Made by a program: the position numbers and the translations under genes. Of a stretch of DNA of 64,000 bases, positions 11,757 to 21,865 are shown one piece after another. Within the stretch, counting starts at the first letter, position 1. Each line of letters starts with the position of its first letter. Source of the DNA: Epiperipatus broadwayi (taxonomy: Eukaryota; Onychophora; Udeonychophora; Euonychophora; Peripatidae); assembly GCA_028023455.1 (NCBI GenBank), contig JAQFVV010000017.1, forward strand, positions 7,158,098-7,222,097, written 5' to 3'. Below the pieces are notes generated by a model that was not told where the DNA came from, did not search any database, and saw only the letters and a list, made by a program, of their open reading frames with translations.

Positions 11757-11922
11757 CTTTTTCTATAGCAAACATTAATGGAGTTTTCCCTGGAGAAGGA
11801 AAATTGTCCAGATTTGAAGGATCCATTAAAATTCTACAATTTACATCAAAACCATTTTGTAATACAGATCTCAAAATTTCATTACTTTTATTAGCTACAG
11901 CTATAGCAAACTTTTCGGCCAT
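11757..11922 (-). CDS. First coding exon of an ankyrin-repeat-like protein (partial)
   Basis: The exon encodes 55 residues from MAEKFAIAVANKS to the split codon after FAIEK. NEILRSVLQNGFDVNCR resembles the helix-turn of one ankyrin repeat (LL-GADVN) and GKTPLMFAIEKG the start of the next (G-TPLM-A---G), separated by a loop with PSNLDNFPSP. Reading toward lower coordinates, it ends AAAG/GTAAGA, a strong donor, in phase 1; the frame beyond soon becomes non-repeat sequence. ATG is at 11922-11920, preceded by an in-frame-poor A-rich leader. Later exons were not found in 1-11756, so the intron may exceed 11 kb. Exact family not recognised; cytosolic scaffold role is only a class inference. Confidence 0.75.
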
Positions 11923-12402
11923 AATAGAGTATTAAAAAAAAAAAAAAAACACTTAAAACTCAAAAAAAGTAAACAATCTCTAAATTTTTGACATTTATCT
12001 TCAAAATAAAACCAAGTCAATTCACCACCCAAATGAATGTCATGTGGTTGATTTTTTCTAAAAATATCTTCTTTTATAAGTTAAAAAGATTCGGATTTGC
12101 CGGCAGTAATTTGTTATGGTAATTAACACTTATCAGCCAATAGAAAACTGACTTGTCTTTGACTTAAATGACGTAAATTGCGTAATGGCAGTATCTATCT
12201 AGGTTTTCTTCAACTAATTAAATTGTAACCCTATTTTTGGGTTTCAATTTCGGATTATTTTTTTTATTCCTTATGTATACTTTGAAATTATGTTATTTGC
12301 GGATTTTCTAATTTTTTGTTTTTAATGACCTATTTTTTCCTAAAAATTTTTTTTAAAAAAACCTTCTGCTTTTCTTTTCTACTCCCTACCGAGTCCGCGA
12401 GA
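11923..12402. promoter_or_regulatory. Putative bidirectional promoter
   Basis: Between the minus-strand ankyrin exon and a possible plus-strand exon. CAGCCAATAG holds an NF-Y type CCAAT box at 12137-12141, TGACGTAA at 12169-12176 matches a CRE half-type site, and CpG-containing words (GCCGGC near 12100) are commoner than in flanking DNA. No TATA box is convincing. Function is inferred from motif density and position. Confidence 0.45.
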
Positions 12403-12498
12403 ATGTCCAGGAACGGAATGTATTTCCAGGAAACTCTTTGTTTTGATTATTTAAATGTGCGATTATCTGTAGATGAATTGATTCGGGAAAACAAATAA
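12403..12498 (+). CDS. Possible small exon or short ORF, unknown
   Basis: From an ATG in a favourable context (GCGAGAATGTCC) the frame gives 31 residues, starting MSRNGMYFQETLCFDYLNVR and ending in VDELIRENK before TAA. An upstream in-frame ATG at 12316 adds a Phe/Lys-rich leader that looks like translated T-rich promoter DNA. Composition is more gene-like than the surroundings. I do not recognise it; an alternative donor GTAGAT inside the ORF could make it the start of a spliced gene. Confidence 0.25.
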   Translation: MSRNGMYFQETLCFDYLNVRLSVDELIRENK

Positions 12499-13335
12499 CC
12501 TGTGGTCTCAAATGATAACTAGAGATTGTGGAAATATTGTGCGAAAATGGCACAAGTTGAATTTAACTTTTACTTATCCATGTTATTTTCCTGTGGTCAA
12601 TAACTTAAAGCACGTGTCGGCGCTTTGTCCGGATTATTGGTCATTCACGTGGAAAGCAATCACTTGTCAATAATGTAACATAATGAAAATAGTGTACAGC
12701 GCTTCATTGTGTCATACAACAACTCCCTGAAAAAATTTCCGTTTTAAGCTGTATTTATAAATTTATTACCAAAAAGAGAAAATAAATTGAATTTAGAACT
12801 GACAAATTAGCAAAAAGAATACCTTATCTATGTGTAGTTGCTATTTATATTGGCTACCTAAAAAAGAAAAGTCCGATAGTATCTAATTCTATTTATTCAG
12901 ATCCAAATTTTTTAAAAACAGCTTCAAAATTTTGGGGCGCAATGTATTTGATTAGTGAGTGTTAGAGAGAGGGTTAAAAACTTTTTTTAAAAGAAAATAA
13001 ATCGCTAGTTTAACTAAAATGGGAGGAGATAACGGAACTGTCCAGAAATAGATCAAAGGTATAATTTTAGCTATCACTGCTTGTATACATAGTATATAAT
13101 TCTGTATGTGGGTATGAAAATAAATACATTTTTTATCTACTTTTTTTACAATTAATTCGGTAAGTTTTGCTTAATTTCGCTTTAAAGATGTTATTTTACC
13201 ATAATATATTTTAATCGCGATTGATGTTACTAATTAACTTGTAGCAGCGATATAAAAGACTACCCGCAGTATTTGTAGAAAAATCATATATAAAGTTTAA
13301 TGTTATTTTACTAACAAAATTATTGGTTTTAAGCC
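12499..13335. other. Promoter-flanking interval with two E-boxes
   Basis: CACGTG occurs at 12611-12616 and 12646-12651 with an inverted CCAAT (ATTGG) near 12636, all within 50 bp. Beyond 12700 the sequence is AT-rich with no recognised gene. Confidence 0.45.
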
Positions 13336-13765
13336 AATAAACATCACATGACCAATCCTGCCTCATAAGATAGTGGTGGCTATGGTTGTTAAAGAACTAA
13401 AGACACCAAAATGTATGGGTGCTGAACTGAGTTCAGACCCATATGACTATGTAAGTTAATGGGATTAGATTGGAAACATTAAGATGTTTTCAGCTTAAGA
13501 CTCATAGTTTTGTAGTTAAGTTGAAATAAAAGGTGGCTGCTGGAGGGTTGCATTAGATCCTAAGATCTAAATGCAGTGCTCTCAGATCCAAGGTTCCTCA
13601 CTGACGAAGGCGACAAGCCAGAAACTAGTCTGGTGATATTGGATGAGTAGTCAGTAGATGAGGATTTTATGCACAAGCCTTCTGGCATCCATTGTTTATT
13701 TTAGCTTGCTGTGTGTGGCAATACATAAAGTGAGTTTTGCCTGTTTATGTAATGTTTATGATTTA
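13336..13765 (+). repeat. HH-A element, near full-length
   Basis: Sense copy starting AACATCACATGA and ending ATGTAATGTTTATGATTTA. Contains the family blocks TGGTTGTTAAAGAAC, GGGTTCAGACCCATATGAC-like, GGTGGCTGCTGGAGGGTTGC and a near-intact hammerhead (separate entry). No protein frame. This copy lacks the inverted second arm, so it represents the linear unit of the family. Confidence 0.75.
13586..13644 (+). ncRNA. Hammerhead ribozyme motif (HH-A), near intact
   Basis: Stem I outer strands ATCCAA (13586-13591) and TTGGAT (13639-13644) pair fully; the inner part pairs with one mismatch. Core CTGACGA at 13601-13607, stem II GGC/GCC around GACAA, GAAAC at 13621-13625, then TAGTC with predicted cleavage after C13630. 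An A on each side of stem II (A-A opposition) departs from the usual G-C first pair. Self-cleavage is plausible but unproven. Confidence 0.6.
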
Positions 13766-14120
13766 ATATTGTAAAAAAGTAAAATGTAACCAATGTTTTT
13801 TTTTTTTGTCAAAGAATGAACAAAGTATCTTTGAAATATACATTTTTAATGTTTCTTAATGATAATAGTGTTTCAGAAGCAATTAACCCTTCAGAACTCA
13901 TGGAAATAAAACAAAAAGAAAAAAGTTTGAAAACAGACATGTACAATCTTTATCATTTATTATTAATAACAATACAAAATTTATAAACTTTAGTTCCATC
14001 AGAACAAATGAAAAAAACTAATAATCCTAAACATCCTTCTTTCAGTAAATTAAATGATTATTGGTGAAACATATTTGCAAATAACCTTTCTCTTACCACA
14101 TCAATCATTAGCATCTTAGA
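13766..14120. other. Unassigned AT-rich interval
   Basis: T run near 13796-13807; no gene seen. Confidence 0.5.
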
Positions 14121-14124
14121 ACAC

Positions 14125-14420
14125 TATGATCCCAGAAGCTAAACTCTCCATATAGTAGTGCCACTTAGTGCAAGCCAGAGTAATCAATGGATGCAAGAAG
14201 GTTTGTGCAAAAAAATCCCTATCTAGTGCCTACTCATCCAATATCACCAGATTAGTTTCAAGGTTGTAGCTTTTATCAGTGAGACAGGGATTTTATGCAC
14301 AAACCTTCTTGCATCCATAGATTACTCTGGTTTGCACTGAATAGCACTGCTGGAGAGTTTAGACTCAGTTTAAACAGCTTGTATAAGCATAAAAAATGGT
14401 GATCATGTGATGTTTAGTGA
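14125..14420 (-). repeat. HH-A fold-back copy
   Basis: Inverted arms (CTCTCCATATAGTAGTGCC and GCACTGCTGGAGAG) flank a centre whose minus strand reads CTGATAAA and GAAACTAATC, i.e. core and cleavage site are both mutated. Right end GATCATGTGATGTTTAGTG is the family terminus. Confidence 0.75.
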
Positions 14421-15245
14421 TCAGATAATGGGCAAATACTATCTCATCCTTCACTATCTGACTACTTAAAAGAGCTGCATAAACATAACATGGGCAAAAC
14501 CATTAAATCTACAGATATTTTCTTTACACAATCCTTAATAGCATTGGAATACTTTTCAAAACAACAGCAAGAAGAGATTGAGAACACAAATAAGCATCTA
14601 AATTTAAAAAAGTTATACATCACTCAGAATTTATGTTTCTCCTGATTTCACAGAAGTTTTACTCTGAATGTAAAATTTGAAATTTTCACTAACTTTGGAA
14701 ACTACATTAAAATAAAATAGACATGTATTAGATGAACTTTGGCATTGTATTTTTATGCCATTCATTCCTATTACAGTTAGTATTAAGGGTCAGTAAATAA
14801 AAGCTTTCTGCCCCAAATTGCAATATCCTATAATAAATGTATGTAGTGTTAATACTATTCTGGGTGATATACCTGCTTATTATAGTCCATGAATGCATTT
14901 CTTCAGGACTACTGTTAAAAATCTAATGTCCACAATAAAATTATACATTTGGAAATTATCATCACATCTATCAATTACACGCACTTGTTTTCTTATTTGT
15001 GAAGATGGTATTAATGTATAGTATGTCCTCAATCATTTGTCTCCTATATCAGATCCAAAATATACATCACAACTTTAATAAATCCAATCCTGAAAGCTAT
15101 TCCTTCACCTATAACACTGCTTACTCCTCTTCCATATGTAAGTCATTCTTTTTTTACTGATCATAAAGATCTGTTGAACAATTATAATATCAAACCTTTA
15201 GTTAGGTCTGATTTCAAGATTTGAAAAACTATATACATACTAGAT
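14421..15245. other. Unassigned interval
   Basis: No gene, repeat edge or RNA motif recognised. Confidence 0.5.
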
Positions 15246-15440
15246 ATCTATGGTCAACCCTTTCAACTGCCAAGACTTCAACCACATTCCAAAGTAGGTG
15301 TCTTCCTCAATCATGATTGAAATTTTTGTTTAATTTATTACTTGGTATGATTCCTACCAAAACTTCTTCATTAACTGATTTAAATTGAATCTGGATCTCA
15401 CATGCGTCCTGTATAATAATCATCCAGACGACATGATACA
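15246..15440 (-). pseudogene. LINE-like coding remnant
   Basis: Minus translation contains IQIQFKSVNEEVLVGIIPSN then a WN-VEVLAVERV block. The same order (IQIQFKMVNGEEF...FWNLVKILAFGKI) is found on the plus strand at 41380-41575, so both derive from one repeated coding element, probably a LINE. Stops interrupt both. Confidence 0.4.
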
Positions 15441-15840
15441 TATTTTTTAAACCTATCTATATTTCTCATCCTTACAACCCTTTATATTTCACTGTAATTA
15501 GTCATAAACAATTGCCTGAGAAAAATATTAAAATCTTTCATTCTTATAATGCTATTTTAATTAGCCATACTCTCAAAACGATTTGGCTTGATTGTTGCTC
15601 TGTAATTTTTGACAATAAAAATACAACCTTTTTTAAAAAATAATAAAGAATGATATAATACATATTTATAAGCTCTAAAATACTTACCTAGAAGTAATAT
15701 GAGTGTTTGACATAATAATATTTTTCTTAGTTGTACACATTACTTTAGAATGATATGAAGCATATAAATTATATTTTCATTTACATAAAACTAAATCATT
15801 TTTTATCTGACATAAAACAGTCATAATGATCCCGTTTCAT
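15441..15840. other. Unassigned AT-rich interval
   Basis: Nothing recognised. Confidence 0.5.
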
Positions 15841-15855
15841 AAGTTATGCACTTTA

Positions 15856-15989
15856 TAAACAAAGCAAAACTCTCCATACAGTAGTGCCACCTTGTGCCAA
15901 CCAGAGTAATACTGTATGGAGAGTTTTGCTTTGTTTATAAACAATTTTGTGCTAGTATAAGATAGGGATCAAGTGATGCTTAATGGTTT
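15856..15989. repeat. Minimal HH-A fold-back with 15-bp TSD
   Basis: Only the outer arms remain: AAGCAAAACTCTCCATACAG faces its complement around a short centre, then the family end GATCAAGTGATGCTTAATGG. AAGTTATGCACTTTA occurs exactly at 15841-15855 and 15990-16004. No ribozyme is left, showing that ribozyme-free forms also inserted or arose by internal deletion. Confidence 0.8.
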
Positions 15990-16054
15990 AAGTTATGCAC
16001 TTTACATCATATATTTTTTACTTCTGTATATATGTTAATACTTGCAATAACAAA

Positions 16055-16300
16055 AATAATAAATACAATAGTAATTAACTATTATATATAGTCTTTCAAT
16101 CTACAGAAGTATTTTTTGTTAATTTCTTAACCTGCTTCAATTGCCATTAAATTAAAAAAACAAAGTGTTTGCTTCCATTTTGTTTTTTGAATTTAATGGC
16201 AATTGAAGCAGGTTAAGAAATTAACTGAACTACATCTGCAGATTGAAACACTGTATATAATAGTTAATTACTGTTATGTTTATTATTTTTATTCTTATTA
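16055..16300. repeat. Fold-back (MITE-like) element
   Basis: About 100-bp arms at 16058-16160 and 16190-16290 share TTTCTTAACCTGCTTCAATT and its complement with a 30-bp spacer. Non-coding. Confidence 0.75.
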
Positions 16301-17117
16301 CAATAGTTTTTTAATTAACAGATATTTTATTTATAAGTTAGTATTTCTATATAATTAGCTATTAATAAAGTTTATTTTATTAAAAAAAAACTATAGAATT
16401 AAGTGATATACTCTTCAGATACTATATCCTATTAAAAAGTTTGAATTTCTACTGCCATCTTCAGGGATTTTTGAATAAATTACAATCCTTTGCTACTTTT
16501 AATAAATGTTACAATAGATAAATTAATTCAATCACTCACTTGTAGGTAGATTATATAGGTTGATTGTGATTGCATGGAAACATGGAGTTTGATTTGAAGG
16601 CTGGATTGTAACAACATTTTTACCAATTTCAAAAAGGGAGTTCTCAGTCAGTGTGACCATATACCAGCAAAATAATATTGTAGATAGTTTTGGATAGATC
16701 AGGCAAAGACAGAATGTTATTTTATGCAAGAATAGACAGGTTTTAGATGGCAACAAAGAAGGAGATCAGATAACTAACCTGAATGTTATTAAGCAAAGGA
16801 ATTTTGACAGCCACTATATCTTTTCTTTATCAATAGCCAGAAAGCTTTTGATTTTGTGTGTAATGATAAACCCTGAAAAGTGATGTTATATATGTAATAT
16901 CTTCTACATTTAGTATAGCTATTATCTTTCTTATGTAGAAGATGAAAAGACAGAATGAATATATCAGATTAATTTCAAATGAATAACATGGTTGTGTGTT
17001 ATCATCTTGTTTATTCAATAATGTAGTAGAGGTGGCAATGAGAAAGTCTTAGGTAGTTATTAGGGTGATTTGATATTGAGAGAATATGAGTATGTAATTT
17101 GCGATATGAAGATGTAA
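16301..17117. other. Unassigned interval
   Basis: Minus-strand frames at 16532-16756 and 16830-17018 carry no recognisable domain and lack splice-supported ends. Confidence 0.5.
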
Positions 17118-17212
17118 TTATAAATTTATTTAAACACACATTGATTACATAATATTCATTAAGGCTGTAGTCTCAAGAACATGCATATAAAAATGCGATA
17201 ATAGGGACCTCT
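17118..17212 (+). repeat. Left end of the 5615-6094 element family
   Basis: ACACACATTGATTACATAAT, then a diverged GGCTGTAGTCTCAAGAAC and ATGCGATAATAGGGACCTCTA match the left arm at about 5615-5715; the rest is missing. Confidence 0.65.
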
Positions 17213-17224
17213 AATTGCACTAGC

Positions 17225-17785
17225 AGAAAAATAATTCCAGGAACTGGTAGATAATTTGGTAAGGGTGGTATGGATTAAGAATAAACACAAAAAACATGGA
17301 CAATGAGATTGAATGGAGAAACAACAGAGATAAAAGTGAGTCGAGATTAGCTGAAACAGATTCAGAGTTTGCCTATTTGGTTTTCAGAGGAAATCAAGAT
17401 GGAGAATGTATATGGAAAATCAGAAGGCGAATATATATTGCAGTTTATATATGTGAGCAGATGAAAACAAAATTGATGCTTTGTAAATGAATTCTTGAAG
17501 AAGGATGCTTATAGTTACAAATAGGCAACAGTTGGAGATGGTAAAATGATGAAAATTACAATATTTTGGACATGTAGCAGGGCAGATTAACACGCTTGAA
17601 AAGGATATTGTTTTTTATGGTGAATGGATGAAGAGGAAGATGATGATGACATAAATGGATAACATTATACAATGGATAGGGTTGCCAGTTTTGGAGGCAT
17701 TTGGGGAAATCAGAAAAGAAAAAGATCTGGAGGAAGTTCATTTACATTAATTACTCATTATCTAAATAGATGATGATGATGAGTC
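17225..17785 (+). pseudogene. LINE ORF2 C-terminal remnant
   Basis: Translation gives LQELVDNLVRV, then FAYLVFRGNQDGE, IRRRIYIAVYICEQMK and, after frameshifts, LQYFGHVA, LEKDIV, MDNIIQWIGLPVLEAF. This order (LG---DG, EIRRRI-A, YFGHVAR, W-DNI-QW-G) is the conserved post-RT region of RTE/craniofacial-type LINEs. A TGATGATGATGA tract ends it near 17770, like a LINE tandem tail. Confidence 0.7.
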
Positions 17786-18879
17786 ACACTATATATTGAA
17801 ATTTTGTTATTGAATCTCTTATTAATACAAATCATTATTTCATTGGCAGAAGTAAACTTAATTTGTTTCAAACAGTTTTCATCCTAAATCAGAACTAGAA
17901 TGTCCTTTATTGCATTAAAAAAATCTTTCTTTAAGGTAACTAATGCATTACCATATGTTAAAAGAACTTTCTTAAAAAGAATTTGCACGTGAACAAAATT
18001 ATTTAATTGATTAGCTAAATATTAGTTTGTCATCCACTGTCTTTTATGACTACAAAGTCTATCCATTCTCAGAAGAATCTCCGTATATCACTTTTTACTG
18101 CTAAATTTTATTCAAATCTCAAACTGTTTATCTGCTACAATCCTCATTAAAATTTTTATTCAAATTTCACCAAGTTACCATTTATATTAAACAATACCTC
18201 ATTACTAGACTAAAGTTTAGTTTTGATTCTATATTTGTTCTGTTTTATTTATTAGTTTTGATATCCAATATTATTCATATTGTTTTAAGTGAATGAAGAA
18301 CATAGTCTTTTATATCTGATGGTAAGATTCAGCTTGCAATTTTAAAACATCTTAATATATACAAGCCTCTGTTCTTCATCCATGTAGAACAAGGTGAATT
18401 GGATATTGAAACTGAGCAACACCTATTGGGAAACAAGTAAACCATTCCAATTCCCAAAATATTGAGAGAATTTGCAATGACTATGCATACTAAACTTGAA
18501 CCACAAATGTGTCCATGTATAAAACATATTAGTCCATTTTATGTTTACTTGATATGTCATGATGTTATCTTTTAATGTTTTCAGAAAACTTATATTTGAA
18601 ATACATTAATCCAATGTCTAATTGTAGATCTTTAATCCAATGTCTAATTGTAGATCTTCAATGGATTTTATTCTTGCTATATCTTCCCAATGAAAATGAT
18701 CAATATTGTATTTGTCCATATGGTAATTCTTGTGAAACATACTCTTACATGAAAACCATGCTCAAGTTTACAGTAAAACAACATCCTTTTGGCAAGACTT
18801 TCATATTCACTCACCATAACAGTGTGATTTTTCCAGAATGAACTTTATAGAATCACTAAATTTGAATACACATTTAATT
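17786..18879. other. Unassigned, with a short tandem duplication
   Basis: A 26-27 bp block containing CCAATGTCTAATTGTAGATC is duplicated at about 18608-18660. The open frame at 18575-18841 crosses this duplication and has no recognisable domain; it is treated as non-coding. Confidence 0.45.
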
Positions 18880-18944
18880 AGTCTTATGATCTTACTACTG
18901 GATTTTAAAACAAAACATTATTAAATTAAACTTTTCTAATTCTT

Positions 18945-19025
18945 TATTGTTGAATCAATAATGTCCAAGTCTCACTTCCATACAATAAAATTAGATAATA
19001 GAAATTTAGTTGCAGTAATTATTTC
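18945..19025 (-). pseudogene. LINE fragment (YGSETWTL block)
   Basis: Minus translation reads ILLYGSETWTLL, the hallmark LINE motif found after the RT domain. Flanking frames are broken. Confidence 0.55.
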
Positions 19026-19027
19026 AT

Positions 19028-19190
19028 TGATAAAATGCACTTTTTGCATCCATTGATTACTATGGCTTGCACTAGGTGGCACTACAGTATGAAGATAAGC
19101 CAAAATACATAACATCACATTACTATTTTAACAGCTTGTGTATGATTAGGACTTGGAGATCATTTGATGTTTTAGTTGATAGAATATCCT
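19028..19190 (+). repeat. HH-A right-end fragment
   Basis: TTGCATCCATTGATTACTAT, GCACTAGGTGGCACTAC and an altered GTATGAAGA, then GATCATTTGATGTTTTAG, matching the last third of the family. No ribozyme region. Confidence 0.65.
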
Positions 19191-19794
19191 TTAACTCATT
19201 AAAGGTCAGCAACCTCATGCTGGAACCTGTGTTGCACCTTAATGTTTAAGTCTACCTTTCCATTTATAAAATTATCAAGATGTATAAATTGTGTTACATT
19301 CTCAAATTGATAATCATCAAAGCTCAAAATCACTGAAGAGTTTTCTTGCATCACTGGCTATAAAGAACATAATTTTTTTGAAAATTATTATTAAATCAAT
19401 GTTTTATAGGTTTCATTAAAAACATTAAATATATTTTATAGATCAACTTTTGAATTGGAAAAATAGTATAATTATCATTACACTACAAATCCAGAATCCA
19501 AAAAAATTAAAATTTTTGTTTTCATTTTTACTCAACTCAGGTTAAACATTTACCCTCAAATCTGTGCTGCAGCTTGATTTCTGTTTTATTAAGCCATCTA
19601 TAAACATGTCCAAATATTACTATCATAAAAATAGAAAATACTATTAGAATAAATCCACGCTTTCACTTAATACTTGTAGTGTTTTATGGATGGTTTGTAT
19701 ATAAACACAAACTCCTGAAATACAATTAATATTTATTTATCACAACAAATTATGCATACAAGTATATTTATGCTTTATACAGGATGGAACAATT
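19191..19794. other. Unassigned interval
   Basis: No gene or repeat recognised. Confidence 0.5.
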
Positions 19795-20445
19795 CAACAA
19801 TATTAATATTTAACCATGCACACTTTCACTATTGGGTGTCAGACTCATGGAGACTTAACTAAACTGACTGATTAATATTCCAATGCATGCTCGGTGGTAC
19901 GCTGGTGTTCACTGATTGTCAATGACAATTAACCAGGCCTCTTTTATCTTCCGCTTTCTATCATTAGGCTTATTGCAGACAGTATTAAGTATTTGAGGGT
20001 AAAATTCATGTCTGTATTTTTCTCGAGATTGAAAAAAGTGGTTGAAATGTCACTTATTATGGTGAGATGAAAGCTAGTATATCAACACATTTACAACAGC
20101 ACATATACCAACATGTTTACAACAGTGCATATGTCAACACCTTTACAACAGCATGCATATCAATACAAAAATTCTAAAGTGGAAATTAATTCTGTTTTCT
20201 CTAATCATGAGAAAAATATTGAATATAAATTTTGCCCTCAAGTAACTAATATTTCCCTGCAATAAGCCTAATAATAGGAAGATAAAAGAGGCCTGGTTTA
20301 TTTGCAAGTATAATAATGTTATCAATCAAAAAAACACTGCCCCACTGAGCGTACAATGCAATATTAACCAATCAGTTTAGTTAAGTTGACATGAGTCTGG
20401 TACACAGTACTGAAAGGGTGCTTGATTAAATATTATTAATATCAC
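19795..20445. repeat. Long-inverted-repeat element
   Basis: Arms near 19795-20005 and 20235-20445 share AGACTCATG/CATGAGTCT, AGTTTAGTTAA-type blocks and AGGCCTC-TTTTATCTTCC with its complement. The centre (about 20085-20165) holds short tandem copies of an ACAACAGCACATAT-type unit. Non-coding. Confidence 0.7.
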
Positions 20446-20495
20446 TGAATTCTTTCACTTTGTTAAAACATGAATACACATGTGTGTATAATTTA

Positions 20496-20871
20496 AACCA
20501 CTAAACATGTGTGTATAATTTAAACCAAAATGTATGGGTGCTGAATTGAGTTCAGACCCATATGACTATATAAGCTATTGAGTTTGGATTGAAAATATTA
20601 TTGTGTTTTCAATTTCATTCTCATAGTTTTGTAGTTAAGTAGAGTTAACAGGTGGCTGCTAGAGGGTTGCATTAGATCTTAAGATCTAGGTGCAGTGCTC
20701 TCAGATCCAAGGCTCCTCACTGATGAAGGCCACAAGCCAGAAACTAGTCTGGGGATATTGGATGAGTAGGCACTAGATAGGGATTTTATGCACAACCCTT
20801 CTGGCATCCATTGATTGCTCTTGTTGGCACAAGATGGCACTACTGTATAAAGAGTTTTGCTTTGTTTTGAA
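20496..20871 (+). repeat. HH-A element with 14-bp TSD (reference copy)
   Basis: Best copy of the family. GTGTGTATAATTTA flanks it exactly (20482-20495 and 20872-20885). Order: AACCACTAAACATG end, a second copy of the target word near 20508-20523, AAAATGTATGGGTGCTGAA, GGTGGCTGCTAGAGGG, the hammerhead at 20705-20763, then GGATTTTATGCACAA and the terminal TACTGTATAAAGAGTTTTGC. No protein frame. The variable TSD lengths across copies argue for target-primed insertion. Confidence 0.8.
20705..20763 (+). ncRNA. Hammerhead ribozyme motif (HH-A), best copy
   Basis: Two-part stem I: ATCCAA (20705-20710) with TTGGAT (20758-20763), and TCCTCA with TGGGGA next to the core. Core CTGATGA at 20720-20726, stem II GGC/GCC around CACAA, GAAAC at 20740-20744, then TA loop and GTC with predicted cleavage after C20749. 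Matches a type-I hammerhead with a one-base-pair stem III, as in PLE and retrozyme ribozymes. Deviation: an A on each side of stem II opposes another A where G-C is usual. All core bases are otherwise intact. Confidence 0.65.
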
Positions 20872-20885
20872 GTGTGTATAATTTA

Positions 20886-21534
20886 CCTTATAGACACAGA
20901 GTTAGAGATTTATTTATTTTACTTATACAACAAATATAGAAATGCATATTTACACTATATATAATGTTATACATTTGCCTGATACTGTTGGTTTAGAATA
21001 ACCTTAGTTGCCATGCATCTGTAGAAGAATAAACTTCAGGTGCTCTTATAAGTTTATCCACCACTTCCATGTGTACTGTGGCAGCTTGCCTTGTGACTAG
21101 ATATAGTCACACTTCCAGCTAGTCTGTGATACATCTTGTCTGACATCGGGTTTATGTTCAGCAACTTCCAGTTCTAATGTGAACTTGCCTCATTGCTCAG
21201 CCATATAATGAATGTATACTGCTGTTCAGGTTTTGCAGTTATTGTCTGACCTTACCTCCAAATAGATTAACAATTTATGGCCAGACAGCTGTCCATAATG
21301 AGATCAATTGGATTTAGTGAACAACATTGCCTATTGGCTCTTTCTTGCCATTGGATGATTTATTGGTCCATGGTGATGAAGATAAGATGGAATCTGGACT
21401 AGCATTTGAAGGCAAGGTGAGATATAACAATCTTAGTTTTCATTTCAAATGTCTCACATTTACTATATATATTAATAATATTTCATCTCATTCTATCATG
21501 TAGAAGCTGTATAATAAGAATAAAATTTGATGGC
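20886..21534. other. Unassigned interval
   Basis: GC slightly higher from 21050 to 21300; may be more of the neighbouring minus-strand LINE 3' region or another retroposon, but no motif proves it. Confidence 0.4.
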
Positions 21535-21860
21535 CAATCAATTAATTTTAAAGAATGCCATATACCTGTTAGATTAATAGAATCAAATGCCTTGATCAAA
21601 TCAATAAAAACCAATATTTAAATCACTTTTTTTGTTCCCAACATTTTTCTTGTCTGTGTTTGGCAACAAAAATTATGTCCATATTGCTTCTTGATTTTCT
21701 AAACCAGACATTCACTAATAACCTTTCATTTATGCCTGGAGCAACACATTCAAAAACATCTTTAAAAGTACTTTTGCTCTGTTGGACAGTGCAATCTAGA
21801 ATCTTTAAGATCAGGTGGGACAACCTCATGAATTCCATTTCTAAATGTGATATATATATA
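21535..21860 (-). pseudogene. LINE-1 reverse transcriptase fragment
   Basis: Minus translation: FRKSRSNMDIIFVAKHRQEK, CWEQ, then (frameshifted) DLIKAFDSIN and LLHDRMR, ETFEMKTKIVISH. These match the RT fingers/palm of RTE-like LINEs (R--R-T-DMIF--RQ-QEKC-EQ, DLTKAFD, LHD-M). Likely the same dead element as the EN remnant at 23481-24150, separated by the PLE fold-back. Confidence 0.7.
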
Positions 21861-21865
21861 TATAT

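Noticed and set aside
18575-18841. 88-residue plus-strand open frame as a host gene
   Set aside because: Spans a short tandem duplication, has no domain, no splice sites and lies next to LINE debris.
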